Shown: piece by piece, positions 38,324-47,329 of the stretch
Numbering within the stretch: position 1 is the stretch's first letter
Layout: the number at the start of each line of letters is the position of its first letter
NCBI GenBank assembly: GCA_965249965.1
Contig: OZ252262.1
Span: 3,038,001-3,102,000, forward strand
Direction: 5' to 3'
DNA: 64,000 bases
Source of the DNA: HXMU1420-13 sp965249965
Lineage (GTDB): Bacteria > Bacteroidota > Rhodothermia > Balneolales > Balneolaceae
Made by a program: the position numbers and the translations under genes
The notes under the pieces: generated by a model
Told to the model about the DNA's origin: nothing
Databases searched by the model: none
The model's input: the letters and a program-made list of their open reading frames with translations, nothing else

Positions 38324-39243
38324 TAAACTTCCTCAAACGTACGTACTGAAGGTTTGATCATTTTTTTAACTTCCTCCCATTCCCAGCTCTCTGGATCTCG
38401 TTGAGCTAAATCACCTTTTAAAATTAAATAGTCAAAGAAACCTTGCTTTGCTAGGTTGTGATATATACCATTTTCCATACCCTTCATACCACATAGATAA
38501 ATTAGCGTATTTTCTTTAGCTAAAATGGGTGAGAGAATATCCGAACGATCATCTATGGCAGTTTGAACGTAATATTTGGAACCATCTTCTCTTCGATCTT
38601 CCCGTGAAATCATTTTGATATAGTGGAAATTTGAATGTTTTTCTGCCATTTCTTCGAAGTATTTGGGATAAATGACATCCGTTCGATAAGGACACCCAAA
38701 AACGAGCGCAACTTCGTTTGTAATTCCTTGTTCAAACAATTCCATTATCATACCTCTGAACGGAGCGATTCCTGTACCAGTAGCAAAAAACACGTAATTG
38801 AAATCCTGTGCATTGGTTGGAAGAAGGTATCTACGTCCACTTGGCCCAGTTACTTTGACTTTATCACCAGGTTTAAGATTGCATATATAATTTGAACAAA
38901 CACCCATATAAAAAGTACCATCAACTTCATCCATAGCACGCTTTACAGTTGTGGAAACTAAATGGGGTTTCCCCTCTTCTCCTTTTGATGGCGATGAAAC
39001 TGAATATAGTCTGAGTTTGTGCGGTCTGCCCTTTTCGTTTATACCGGGTGGTAACACACCAATCGATTGACCAACTTTGAATTTTCCTTCTAACTCTGTT
39101 CCGGATATATCAAAAGTAATGTGCCGGATAATATTTGGGCTGCTTTCTGAAGTACACACATAATTTTCGACAATAGTTGCTTCAGCAGGGTTTTTTGGAG
39201 AATAGATATTGAGATCTACTTCTGGTAATTCAAATTCAGCCAT
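38320..39243 (-). CDS. Plant-type ferredoxin-NADP+ reductase
   Basis: A 307-residue flavoprotein. The FAD site is RLYSVSSPS (about 78-86) with GVCSNYICNLKPGDKV (FAD/phosphate region). The NADP-binding half has GTGIAPFRGMIMELFE and the conserved Cys in YLCGMKGMENG. The protein ends in Tyr (TFEEVY), as in plastidic-type FNRs, where the terminal aromatic ring stacks on the flavin. It exchanges electrons between ferredoxin or flavodoxin and NADP(H). Direction in this heterotroph is probably NADPH-forming or ferredoxin-reducing for biosynthesis (inferred). Confidence 0.9.
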   Translation of the reverse strand: MAEFELPEVDLNIYSPKNPAEATIVENYVCTSESSPNIIRHITFDISGTELEGKFKVGQSIGVLPPGINEKGRPHKLRLYSVSSPSKGEEGKPHLVSTTVKRAMDEVDGTFYMGVCSNYICNLKPGDKVKVTGPSGRRYLLPTNAQDFNYVFFATGTGIAPFRGMIMELFEQGITNEVALVFGCPYRTDVIYPKYFEEMAEKHSNFHYIKMISREDRREDGSKYYVQTAIDDRSDILSPILAKENTLIYLCGMKGMENGIYHNLAKQGFFDYLILKGDLAQRDPESWEWEEVKKMIKPSVRTFEEVY

Positions 39244-39300
39244 TTGTTTTCGTATAATTATAATTTATAACTGCTCGAAAGTAGCAAATGGTAGATATAA

Positions 39301-39318
39301 ACGGAATGTGAATACCGT
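39301..39318 (-). promoter_or_regulatory. Candidate operator upstream of the ferredoxin-NADP reductase gene
   Basis: ACGGAATGTGAATACCGT is an 18-base imperfect dyad (ACGG.AT......AT.CCGT) 58 bases upstream of the reductase start. Its position fits an operator; no binding protein can be named. Confidence 0.25.
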
Positions 39319-39348
39319 ATGAAACTATCTTTTTTTCTGGAAGGGCTT

Positions 39349-40047
39349 TTATTGATTACTAATAGCGTATCGCTTTAGTTCTTCAACAGTTGGTTTTTCA
39401 CCAGATCTTTCAACAATTAAATCCTGTGCCATTTCGTGATCAACGCCTACCCTGCGCATGCCAATTAATTCATCAATCGTTAATTCTTCAATAGTATAGC
39501 CCAAGTCGAGCATATTACTGGTAAAAAAAGCAGTAACCCCATTTCTTCTTGTTTCAGCAAGTTGTTCAACAGTAAGATCATAGCCAAGTTCTTTCATCAT
39601 ACCGGCATAAGTTGTACTAACATCAGCGCGTTCCAATTCCACTAATTGTTCCAAAGTTGGTTGGTACCCTATATCATGGAATGCCTGTGTTTGGGTAGCA
39701 GTAACCCCTTCATCCCGAAGCGCAGAGAGTTCCTCATCAGTTAAAACCCCATAACCAAGATCGTCCATCCACTCTCTCATTCCTTGTAATAATTCTGGAT
39801 CATAATCCCCTAAAGACTGAACGGCATCAGATAATTCTGAAATAGGATTATCGAATCCTTCAAAAAATGTACCAATTCGGTTACCTGTGTAGAACAGTAG
39901 CGTTGCAACAAATGCAAAAAGCAGGATGTAATTGGCTACTTTGGAATTTCCAGATGAAGCATTTGTGGACGTGCCCATTACAGAATCATCCACATCTTGC
40001 TCAAGATCCTGTAAGTCGTTTTTTAGATTTTTGAACTTAGTACTCAT
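39349..40047 (-). CDS. Membrane protein with short helical repeats
   Basis: The ATG at 40047 is preferred (232 residues); an upstream start at 40101 would add 18 residues without a useful signal. A basic/acidic coiled N-terminus (1-40), one transmembrane helix (about 39-56) and a C-terminal array of four to five helical repeats of roughly 27 residues (LGYDLTVEQLAETRRNGVTA, LGYTIEELTIDELIGMRRVGV). These repeats resemble the LxxLRxxGVT repeats attached to some anti-sigma factors and M56 peptidases. Binding partner unknown. It follows a lone receiver-domain gene by 70 bases on the same strand. Confidence 0.75.
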   Translation of the reverse strand: MSTKFKNLKNDLQDLEQDVDDSVMGTSTNASSGNSKVANYILLFAFVATLLFYTGNRIGTFFEGFDNPISELSDAVQSLGDYDPELLQGMREWMDDLGYGVLTDEELSALRDEGVTATQTQAFHDIGYQPTLEQLVELERADVSTTYAGMMKELGYDLTVEQLAETRRNGVTAFFTSNMLDLGYTIEELTIDELIGMRRVGVDHEMAQDLIVERSGEKPTVEELKRYAISNQ

Positions 40048-40117
40048 AGATACCCGTTTTTTATGCACACTTAGTACGGTACAATATATATAAAGATGCA
40101 CAAAAAGCAGGTTGCTA

Positions 40118-40489
40118 TTATACTAAATCGAGCGACTTTGTTAGATCGGAAATCGTAAAAGGTTTTGTAATTAGATCAATAAATTCAGTTTCTCGGGCGC
40201 GTTCGTAATTTACCCGGTCAGAATTACCAGTGAGATAAATAACTTTTGTAGCTATTTTTTGTTTGATCTCTGTAACTGCTTCAATCCCGTCCATTTCGCC
40301 CTTTAGCCGAATATCCATCAGCACTAAATCCGGTGATTGTTCTGATGCCAACCTTATTGCTTCATCGCCTGAGGTAGCTTTTCCCACTACATCATGACCT
40401 AATTCTTTGACCATATTCTCAATTACTAAAGAAATGATCATATCGTCTTCTACTATAAGTACTCGTTTTTTTTCTTCTGTATCTGTCAA
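40118..40489 (-). CDS. Single-domain response regulator (CheY-like receiver)
   Basis: A 123-residue receiver domain alone: acidic pocket Glu14/Asp15/Asp16 in LIVEDD, phosphorylatable Asp59 in LVLMDIRL, Thr87 in YLTGNS and Lys109 in ITKPF. No output domain. The DMIISLVIENMVKELGH start and MDIRLKGEMDGIE are typical of receivers found with hybrid or PAS-type histidine kinases. The cognate kinase is not in the window. It may act by protein contact, possibly with the neighbouring repeat protein (inferred). Confidence 0.9.
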   Translation of the reverse strand: MTDTEEKKRVLIVEDDMIISLVIENMVKELGHDVVGKATSGDEAIRLASEQSPDLVLMDIRLKGEMDGIEAVTEIKQKIATKVIYLTGNSDRVNYERARETEFIDLITKPFTISDLTKSLDLV

Positions 40490-40613
40490 AGCAGTATAGT
40501 ATTGATTTTAACGTTATTCATTGCCGCTTAAAGGAGTAAGTAAAATATAGTTTGTTACTCTATTTACATTATCCAAATAACGAACAAAAATTTATAATTG
40601 CTAGCTTAATAAT

Positions 40614-41480
40614 TCATAGCTCTTGACTCTCAGCAGTTATTCGAAGTAGTCTTCCATCAACTGCGTCTACATTCGCAAACAACCTATTTATTTGGTTGTG
40701 TTTAAATGTTATCGGCACAATCCAGCTTTTTCTCAACTCTAATTCATCACTTTCATTCAAAGTAGGAACAATTTCAAATCTTCGAGCTCTCTCTACTAAC
40801 TCAGGCAAGATTAAAAAAGTGGAATCTATTCCTGCTACCTCGTTTAAATCTACTGATAAGCCTTTAATAGATTCTTCAGCTTGTAAATATCCAACATCTA
40901 ATAAACTTGGGGCATAGAATTCCTTATACCAATTGCCCCAAATTCTATTTACACCATTTGCATCCACAAATACAGTAATTTCAGACCCACTAACTTCCAT
41001 ACCATCAAAAATTTGTGGAGCAAAAGTAAATTTCCATTCTAAAGGTACACTGTTGGTTTCAGGTCCTTCGCAAATCGTGCAACCATACAACGGAAGTGAT
41101 TCCTGAGTAGTTAATTCCTTTGTATCAATCACATTGGTGAACTCTGAGTTAAATAACAATGCTTCTATTGCTTTTTGCAAGTGTGGTTCAGGATCTGAGA
41201 GTTCAGTAACAATAGGCTCTCTACCAGCGCACGGGTTCACATCATCGGGAAACAATATTCTGCTAAAACCTGTGAATCCAAATTCATTCAGAGTTGAACA
41301 TAATTTTCCATCGTTTTTTGAATGATAGGTTCGATTCAATTCATCAAGTTCAAGTAAACCCAAAGGACTGATTGTAATTGGGTAATCTGGAATTATAGAT
41401 ACCTCTGCCACATCGCATCTTGCGAAGAGGAATAATGCCAGCGTAATGTAGAGGATATTTTTTTTCGTCAAATTGATCAA
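40614..41480 (-). CDS. Lipoprotein of unknown function
   Basis: A 288-residue protein. The signal peptide ends LFARC, giving a lipidated Cys22. The mature part has an N-terminal region with Cys residues (CSTLNEFGF, NPCAGREP) and a CTIC pair (about residues 134-137), then a beta-rich region with repeated EEL/VDA segments that loosely recalls PepSY-like layouts (ITVFVDANGVNRI). I do not recognise the family with certainty. It is divergent from the DAO-type oxidoreductase gene, and the two share a 79-base intergenic region containing a strong dyad. Confidence 0.7.
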   Translation of the reverse strand: MINLTKKNILYITLALFLFARCDVAEVSIIPDYPITISPLGLLELDELNRTYHSKNDGKLCSTLNEFGFTGFSRILFPDDVNPCAGREPIVTELSDPEPHLQKAIEALLFNSEFTNVIDTKELTTQESLPLYGCTICEGPETNSVPLEWKFTFAPQIFDGMEVSGSEITVFVDANGVNRIWGNWYKEFYAPSLLDVGYLQAEESIKGLSVDLNEVAGIDSTFLILPELVERARRFEIVPTLNESDELELRKSWIVPITFKHNQINRLFANVDAVDGRLLRITAESQEL

Positions 41481-41528
41481 CGAGGTTTATTCAAAATACG
41501 AATCTGATGACTTTTCTGTATGATAATT

Positions 41529-41552
41529 CATCAAAATTCTGAATTTTTGATG
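41529..41552. promoter_or_regulatory. Near-perfect dyad between divergent genes
   Basis: CATCAAAATTC (41529-41539) and GAATTTTTGATG (41541-41552) form an inverted repeat with one extra T, ending 7 bases before the ATG at 41560 and 50 bases from the divergent lipoprotein start. The position suits an operator that could control one or both genes; not tested. Confidence 0.35.
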
Positions 41553-41559
41553 CAGATTA

Positions 41560-42732
41560 ATGAGTAAACCAAATAAAATATTAATAGTAGGTGCGGGAGT
41601 TTCAGGGTTAACAACTGCAATAACTTTGCAAATGTATGGCTTTGAAACACACATAATCTCTAAACAACACCCATTTATAGTCTCTGGTTCAAGCGAGTTT
41701 TCCAGTCAATTCCCGGCAGCATCTGTTATACCGCATTCAATAGTATTTGATAATTTGCTTGAATTATTTGACGAGAGTAATCAAATTTTCAAACAGTTGA
41801 TGGACTATAAATGTAAAGGTATAGAAGTACATCATCACTTTGAATTATTCAGCGAAGCAACGGATTACCCTGATTATGTGAATTCGTTCAAAACTTTTAA
41901 GCCGTTAGACAAGTCAACTAATAATTTTCAATTAAGTCACCCAACGTTGAATTCTAATTTTGGGTGGCATTTCGACTGCCTTTTTGTGGATTGGGGCATT
42001 TATTATCCACAACTGCTGGATTGGTACATCAATCTTGGTGGTGAATTGCGAATTGACGAAGTAACTGAAGATTCGTTACCATTTTTACCTGGTGAGATAA
42101 TCATTAATTGCGCAGAACTTTATGGTCCAAATCTGTTAGGTGAATCGATAGAGCCGATTATTTATAGGGGCCACTTACTACATGTTATGAAGAACGATAA
42201 ACTTCGCGACCGTAATGGAAAGCTGATTTCGTATAATTTTACCCCACCTAAAGAAGTTTATTCAACCGAAAATGGCGTAGAACAGGATGTCTATCTGTAT
42301 CAAAGAAGTGATCGGTGGATTTTTGGTGGAAGCAGGCAAAAAGGTACTTTAAATGCAGATAAAGAATGGAAAGGAGAAACAGTTATTGAGCCGAAAATCA
42401 TCCTAGATGAAAGAGTATTTCCTAAACAAATTCTAGACATCAATGCTGAAATAATAAAGCACTCTTTTGGTGAATCGATACTAGATACAGATCAAATTAT
42501 TGGGAAAATAGGGTATAGATATATGGGGAATAAAAAAGAAAAACTGCGGCTTGATAGCACCGAAATCGAGAATAAACTTGTCATAAATAATTTCGGTCAT
42601 GGTGGGTCTGGAGTTACCTTAAGCTGGGGTTGTGCTCATCGAGTACTAAACATAGTTAATGATAAACTTAACCTTAACAATGAAAGACCCACTGAAATTG
42701 CCACGAGATTGGCGAGAGTAATCAGCCCCTAG
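41560..42732 (+). CDS. FAD-dependent oxidoreductase, D-amino-acid oxidase (DAO) family
   Basis: A 390-residue protein. The N-terminal FAD-binding Rossmann motif is ILIVGAGVSGLTTAITL (GxGxxG at about 10-15), and the C-terminal NNFGHGGSGVTLSWGCA is the second FAD contact typical of DAO and DASPO enzymes. RLDSTEIENKL lies ahead of it. The substrate cannot be read from the sequence; a D-amino acid is most likely. A 3' overlap of 11 bases with the convergent MerC-like gene is present. Confidence 0.82.
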   Translation: MSKPNKILIVGAGVSGLTTAITLQMYGFETHIISKQHPFIVSGSSEFSSQFPAASVIPHSIVFDNLLELFDESNQIFKQLMDYKCKGIEVHHHFELFSEATDYPDYVNSFKTFKPLDKSTNNFQLSHPTLNSNFGWHFDCLFVDWGIYYPQLLDWYINLGGELRIDEVTEDSLPFLPGEIIINCAELYGPNLLGESIEPIIYRGHLLHVMKNDKLRDRNGKLISYNFTPPKEVYSTENGVEQDVYLYQRSDRWIFGGSRQKGTLNADKEWKGETVIEPKIILDERVFPKQILDINAEIIKHSFGESILDTDQIIGKIGYRYMGNKKEKLRLDSTEIENKLVINNFGHGGSGVTLSWGCAHRVLNIVNDKLNLNNERPTEIATRLARVISP

Positions 42733-43096
42733 TTTTTAACCGATAATTTACCCAGTGACCTCGAATCAATAACAGGCTTCCTATCAGAGTGACCCCTGCT
42801 TCGCCATATTCCCCTAAATATTGATTAAAGTACCATGCCAGGAAAATCACTAAAACGCCAGAAATTAAAAAAACCGTTACAATTAGTGATTCATGTTTTC
42901 TTTGAAGAGAAAGTATAACAGTTGGCGTAATCGCCAGAAAAAAAATGAGATGCGTATAGCCGTGAAATTGCTCGAATGCAGGCCACAATGGAATTAGTGC
43001 AACTACTATTGGCACCAATAAACAATGAATGGCGCAAATACTCGATAAACCTATGCCGATTCTGTCCCAGAATCCTTTATTCAAAATTCTTTTCAA
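42722..43096 (-). CDS. MerC-domain membrane protein
   Basis: A 124-residue protein with about four hydrophobic helices and the motif SSICAIHCLLVPI (about 18-30), the paired Cys and His of MerC-type mercury-transport domains. No merR, merA or merP neighbour is present, so it is probably one of the chromosomal MerC-like proteins of unknown role in Bacteroidota and related phyla rather than part of a mercury-resistance operon. Confidence 0.82.
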   Translation of the reverse strand: MKRILNKGFWDRIGIGLSSICAIHCLLVPIVVALIPLWPAFEQFHGYTHLIFFLAITPTVILSLQRKHESLIVTVFLISGVLVIFLAWYFNQYLGEYGEAGVTLIGSLLLIRGHWVNYRLKTRG

Positions 43097-43171
43097 CTGT
43101 ACATTTTGATGATAGCCAGTAAAGATACGGTGAATGTAGTTCTGAAATGAGATTAAATTTTATATCAAATT

Positions 43172-43197
43172 AAAAAAAGGAGGTCTCCCTCCTTTTT
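43172..43197 (-). terminator. Intrinsic terminator after the beta-propeller gene
   Basis: AAAAAGGAGG (43174-43183), loop TCTC, CCTCCTTTTT (43188-43197) form a perfect 10-bp stem, with an A tract from 43172 that reads as U on the - strand. It lies 15 bases past the stop of the gene at 43212. Confidence 0.75.
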
Positions 43198-43211
43198 ACA
43201 TATAACTTAGA

Positions 43212-45563
43212 TTACTTGATTAAAAGCATTTTTCGAGTTATTGATTGTGAACCGGTCTCCAAACGATAAATGTAGATCCCGCTTGCTAGTCCACTTGCAT
43301 CGAATGTATATGTATAAGTACCGGCATTTAAAGGTTGATTAACTAATTCAGCCACTTTTTGCCCAAGCATGTTGAAAACTTCAAGTTTAATAGTACTAAG
43401 CTCTGGTACTTCGAATTGAATATTTGTACTTGGATTAAACGGATTCGGATAATTTTGTTGTAATGCTAGCCCTTGAGGTATATCTGTATGTGCAGCTTCA
43501 ATATTAACTGTTGTTCCAGTATTAAAATGTGAAAATAGTCCAATTCCAGTTCCCACTAAAAGCTCATCATAGAAAAGAACGTTTATTTCTGTTCCAACAG
43601 GATATGAGTATCCAAGCTCCCAACTACTTTCCCCTAATACATGGTAATAGACCTCATTATCTACAGCCACAAAGAGCGTATCCTCACCAATTGAAGCCGC
43701 TCTGGCAAGCTTTCCTTCTTCAAATGGAAAACCTGAAGTAGTCATTGGTGTCCATAAATTATCTCCATTTAAGGCCTTTGAATAAGCAATTGGATGGTTT
43801 ATTCCTGCATCAGTGCCAACTGCTATTACCGTATCACCTGTTTGAGTTAATTGTAGATCCCAAATAGAGGCCACTATTACAGATCCAGTGCTAGTGCTTC
43901 CGGAGCTCATATCCTGTTCTACAGTCCATGAGTCTGCATTTTTTGTGATTTTATAAACACTCCTTCCAGAAGGATAATCTAAATCATATAGTGCACTCAC
44001 ATAGACGATACTGTCCCCATTTTCGATGGCAAATACAATATCCGTAACATCAGTATCTTCGCCTTCTGCACTTTCTTCAAGTAAAACTTGATCCCAATTC
44101 GACCCTCGATCTGAACTATAGAATAAACCACCCTGCAATGAGTCTCGAACTTCAAATGCTGCAAATACCAGGTTCGAATCATATGGACTCACTTCAATAG
44201 CACGAGCCATTGTTCCTACATTTGGTAAGTTATAAGGGGCATTTTCTGGAGTAAAAATTCGATTCCAAGAATTACCATCATCGGTTGTCCGGTATATTCG
44301 AACATTACCAGCGTAGACGTAGGTTGTATCTTTTGGGTCGATTTCTATAGAAAAATATGGGGATCCATCACCATTTGGGAAGTAAGAGTGACTCCAACTT
44401 GGTGATGACAAAAAATCACTGACTTTACGAATACCGGATTTTGATGCCATCCACCCTTCATTTTTTGATGCAGTCATATCAAAATCTTGTACTTGAACCG
44501 CTTCAACACCGTCATCAATTCCAAAAATATCAGGCCCACCATTTACAGAAAGCCCAATTCCTTGATCGGTTGTCATAAAAATCATTGAATCATTTAACGG
44601 ATCTGCAAACACTGGCCCATCGTTTGGATGAGTTTCTTGTGAAGAGTTTCCAAATTCGCTCCAGCTACCCTCTCCATTATTGTGATTGTATAGTTTCGCA
44701 TGATAAACACTATATGAACTGCTATCTCCATGAAATGCGACATTGTTTCCTGTTACTCCTCCTGCAATTGATGTGGATGTCCATGTAATTTCATCATCAG
44801 TATAGGCTACATATTTATCCTGATTGTCATCACCAAAAATAAATATTCGTCCACTTGGAGCAATAGCCATAATTTTCCATCTCACAGAATTCGATAAGCT
44901 ACTTGTTGATATGCTAGAAAAAGTTGAGCTTGAATTGAGATCAGCAAGTATATCATCCGATTTTTTCAATTCGGGACTATTTCCTTCATTAAATATATAA
45001 ACGGATCCATTAATAGGATGTACAGCCACCTTCTGCATGCCTGGTGAGATTGAAGGACTTATATCACTTGCGAGCGAAGTTACATTTGCAGAGGCATCTA
45101 CAACTGCAGTAAAAATTTTGTTCGCATTCAGGTATATTAGTGTATCCCCTTTAAAGATAAAGTCGTTTACAAATCCAGTGGCAACCTGGTCTGGCTCGCT
45201 GCTATTTATATCAACTTTCAATAATCCATCTGAATTGTGGGCAAAAAATAAATACCCGGACGATGCATGAGCAGCAATAGATTGAACAGATGAGCCATAA
45301 TTATCGTCTGCATCAACAGAAGATATGCTTGAAAACGGCGTACCACCTGGACTTGCTGTATTCGAATGTGCATCTGCATAAAACAGTGTATTTGCACTTT
45401 CAGTTGAAATAAATATTCGAACTGAATCTGCGTTTAACGCATAACCAGTGATAGCTAAGATTCTACCACCATAAACTTCTTCAACATTTGGTGTATCAAG
45501 TTGAGCAAACACCTCTGTAGCGAAGATTGCAATTAATATGAAGCTGAAAACTGCTCGTTTCAT
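43212..45563 (-). CDS. T9SS-exported beta-propeller protein
   Basis: A 783-residue protein with a signal peptide (AVFSFILIAIFATEVFAQ). Repeated blades of sialidase/BNR or Kelch type follow, with motifs such as YRTTDDGNSWNRIF, YSSDRGSNWDQVL and FIFGDDNQDKYVAYTDD. The last 85 residues are a type A T9SS sorting domain (NYPNPFNPSTNIQFEVPE, ending RKMLLIK) like those of the two giant proteins at the start of the window. It should be delivered to the cell surface or medium by the type IX system. Catalytic sialidase residues are not evident; ligand unknown. It has its own terminator and a divergent 102-base promoter region shared with the hydrolase gene. Confidence 0.88.
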   Translation of the reverse strand: MKRAVFSFILIAIFATEVFAQLDTPNVEEVYGGRILAITGYALNADSVRIFISTESANTLFYADAHSNTASPGGTPFSSISSVDADDNYGSSVQSIAAHASSGYLFFAHNSDGLLKVDINSSEPDQVATGFVNDFIFKGDTLIYLNANKIFTAVVDASANVTSLASDISPSISPGMQKVAVHPINGSVYIFNEGNSPELKKSDDILADLNSSSTFSSISTSSLSNSVRWKIMAIAPSGRIFIFGDDNQDKYVAYTDDEITWTSTSIAGGVTGNNVAFHGDSSSYSVYHAKLYNHNNGEGSWSEFGNSSQETHPNDGPVFADPLNDSMIFMTTDQGIGLSVNGGPDIFGIDDGVEAVQVQDFDMTASKNEGWMASKSGIRKVSDFLSSPSWSHSYFPNGDGSPYFSIEIDPKDTTYVYAGNVRIYRTTDDGNSWNRIFTPENAPYNLPNVGTMARAIEVSPYDSNLVFAAFEVRDSLQGGLFYSSDRGSNWDQVLLEESAEGEDTDVTDIVFAIENGDSIVYVSALYDLDYPSGRSVYKITKNADSWTVEQDMSSGSTSTGSVIVASIWDLQLTQTGDTVIAVGTDAGINHPIAYSKALNGDNLWTPMTTSGFPFEEGKLARAASIGEDTLFVAVDNEVYYHVLGESSWELGYSYPVGTEINVLFYDELLVGTGIGLFSHFNTGTTVNIEAAHTDIPQGLALQQNYPNPFNPSTNIQFEVPELSTIKLEVFNMLGQKVAELVNQPLNAGTYTYTFDASGLASGIYIYRLETGSQSITRKMLLIK

Positions 45564-45665
45564 ATTACCCCTTTATTAAGTTATGTTTTGTAAGAACGTA
45601 TCTAAGAATATGTTTGTAACTATACATGATTATATCATTCCCATCTATTAGATTATTTTAAGTTT

Positions 45666-46547
45666 ATGCTACTCACCGTTTTAAAGTGGTCTTTAATCAT
45701 CGGCATTATTTCAATTTTGATAATAGCTGTTGCTTTACATTTTATTGATTTCACCGCTTCTCAAGACGAAATTGAGCAACAATTTGCGAAAATTAGGCTA
45801 TCTCCCCAGTTTAAAACTGCGATATCGAACGACCGCGAAATATTTTATATGACGGTTGGTGATTCCTCTAAGCAAGCTGTTTTATTTGTTCATGGCTCAC
45901 CCGGATCGTGGAGCGATTTCCGATATGTTTTCACCGATTCACTTTTAACCGAAAATTTCTACTTCATTTCTTTGGATAGGCCGGGCTTTGGTAAATCTGG
46001 TGAAGGAAACCCGGAACGTTCATTACAAAAACAAGCTGAAGCTGTGTCAGCAATTCTTAGACAAGAAGAGCAAACTGCAATTCTCGTAGGACATTCTTAT
46101 GGCGGACCCGTTATTATTCGCGTAGCAATAGATTATTCTGAATTAGTGGATGCTCTGATCATCGTAGCCGGGTCTGTTGATCCGAACCTGGAAAAAACGA
46201 GATGGTATCAAATCCCAGTACACTATAAGGTACTTTCATGGATTCTACCTAAAGCAATTTATTCTACCAATGAAGAGATATTAGCACTAAAGAATGAGCT
46301 TAATGATATGACTGCCAATTGGAGTTCAATTAAACAACCTGTCTCAATTATTCAAGGTGGTAAAGATATTCTTGTACCAGCAGCAAATGCAGATTATGCA
46401 AACAATATGTTGGAAAACACCTCTCCTGAAATGATTGTAATTCCCGATATGAATCATTTTATCCCTTGGACTAATCCTCAATTAATTGCTGATGAGATTT
46501 CCCGATTAAATGAGGTATTAGTGCAAAAAAAAAGCCCTAACGAATAG
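45666..46547 (+). CDS. Alpha/beta hydrolase
   Basis: A 293-residue protein. The N-terminal hydrophobic helix (about 7-25) anchors it to the membrane or acts as a signal. Hydrolase motifs: oxyanion region FVHGSPGSWSDF, nucleophile elbow GHSYGG (Ser nucleophile), acid region QGGKDILVP and catalytic His in DMNHFIPW. The substrate cannot be assigned. Its stop codon lies inside a terminator hairpin that belongs mainly to the convergent BI-1 gene. Confidence 0.88.
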   Translation: MLLTVLKWSLIIGIISILIIAVALHFIDFTASQDEIEQQFAKIRLSPQFKTAISNDREIFYMTVGDSSKQAVLFVHGSPGSWSDFRYVFTDSLLTENFYFISLDRPGFGKSGEGNPERSLQKQAEAVSAILRQEEQTAILVGHSYGGPVIIRVAIDYSELVDALIIVAGSVDPNLEKTRWYQIPVHYKVLSWILPKAIYSTNEEILALKNELNDMTANWSSIKQPVSIIQGGKDILVPAANADYANNMLENTSPEMIVIPDMNHFIPWTNPQLIADEISRLNEVLVQKKSPNE

Positions 46548-46551
46548 GGCT
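46525..46551 (-). terminator. Intrinsic terminator of the BI-1 gene
   Basis: AGCCCTA (46533-46539) and TAGGGCT (46545-46551) with an ACGAA loop. The A run 46525-46533 reads as a U tract on the - strand. It sits 9 bases past the BI-1 stop and overlaps the end of the hydrolase gene. Confidence 0.78.
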
Positions 46552-46559
46552 AATATTGA

Positions 46560-47252
46560 TTATCTGCGATCTCCGAATATTCGAAGAAGCATGATAAAGA
46601 GATTTATAAAATCGAGATAAAGGGCAAGGGCTCCCATAATTGCACCTTTTCGACCTTCTTCCGAATTAGAGTCTAACTCCAGGCTCATATTCTTGATCTT
46701 TTGAGTATCGTACGCCGTTAAACCTACAAATATCAAAACACCAACATAAGAGATAATCCAGTACATAGTTGGATTAGCCCAAAAGATATTCACTACACTT
46801 GCAATGATCAGACCAATTAAAGCCATAAAGAGTAGGTTCCCCCAGCTTGTAAGATCTTTCTTAGTGAAATAGCCATAGGCGCTCATCAAACCGAATGTCC
46901 CTGCTGTTATAAAAAATGTAGAAGCGACAGAAGAAGCGGTGTAGGCTAGCAAAATCACCGACAGTGTTAATCCATTTAAGGCAGAGTAAAGCATGAATAG
47001 GCCAATGGCTGTATTCGAGCTTATTTTTTCGATGTTTCTGCTCATCCAAAAAACGATACCTAATTCAACAATGATCAGACCTATTAGTACTACTCCATTG
47101 CTAAAAATCAGGTTTAAAAGTGCATCTGATTGAGCTGTTCTAAAGGCTATAAAACCAGTTACAGTGAGTGCCAAACACATCCATGCATACACTTTGTTTA
47201 TAAAACTGGCTTGAATTGTTTGTACTTGTTGTGCTGTTAATTGAGCTTGCAT
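46560..47252 (-). CDS. Bax inhibitor-1 / YccA family membrane protein
   Basis: The ATG at 47252 gives 230 residues; a GTG at 47279 would add nine. Seven hydrophobic helices and the BI-1 signature in AYDTQKIKNMSLELDS near the C-terminus (the conserved Asp region), with ALALYLDFINLFIMLLRIFG at the end. Family members are Ca2+-leak or protease-associated membrane proteins; the role in this organism is unknown. Monocistronic, with its own terminator. Confidence 0.9.
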   Translation of the reverse strand: MQAQLTAQQVQTIQASFINKVYAWMCLALTVTGFIAFRTAQSDALLNLIFSNGVVLIGLIIVELGIVFWMSRNIEKISSNTAIGLFMLYSALNGLTLSVILLAYTASSVASTFFITAGTFGLMSAYGYFTKKDLTSWGNLLFMALIGLIIASVVNIFWANPTMYWIISYVGVLIFVGLTAYDTQKIKNMSLELDSNSEEGRKGAIMGALALYLDFINLFIMLLRIFGDRR

Positions 47253-47329
47253 TTCTTTTGATTGAATAATTTTAAACACGATTTAATACGTGAAAGATAG
47301 CACTCTGTTTTGTAAAAAATGATCAGGTT

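Noticed and set aside
42722..43096. Mercury-resistance operon suggested by the MerC-like protein
   Set aside because: No merR, merT, merP or merA nearby; the gene stands alone between unrelated genes.
43212..45563. Sialidase activity for the beta-propeller protein
   Set aside because: Propeller blades resemble BNR repeats, but the catalytic Arg triad and Tyr/Glu of sialidases could not be identified.
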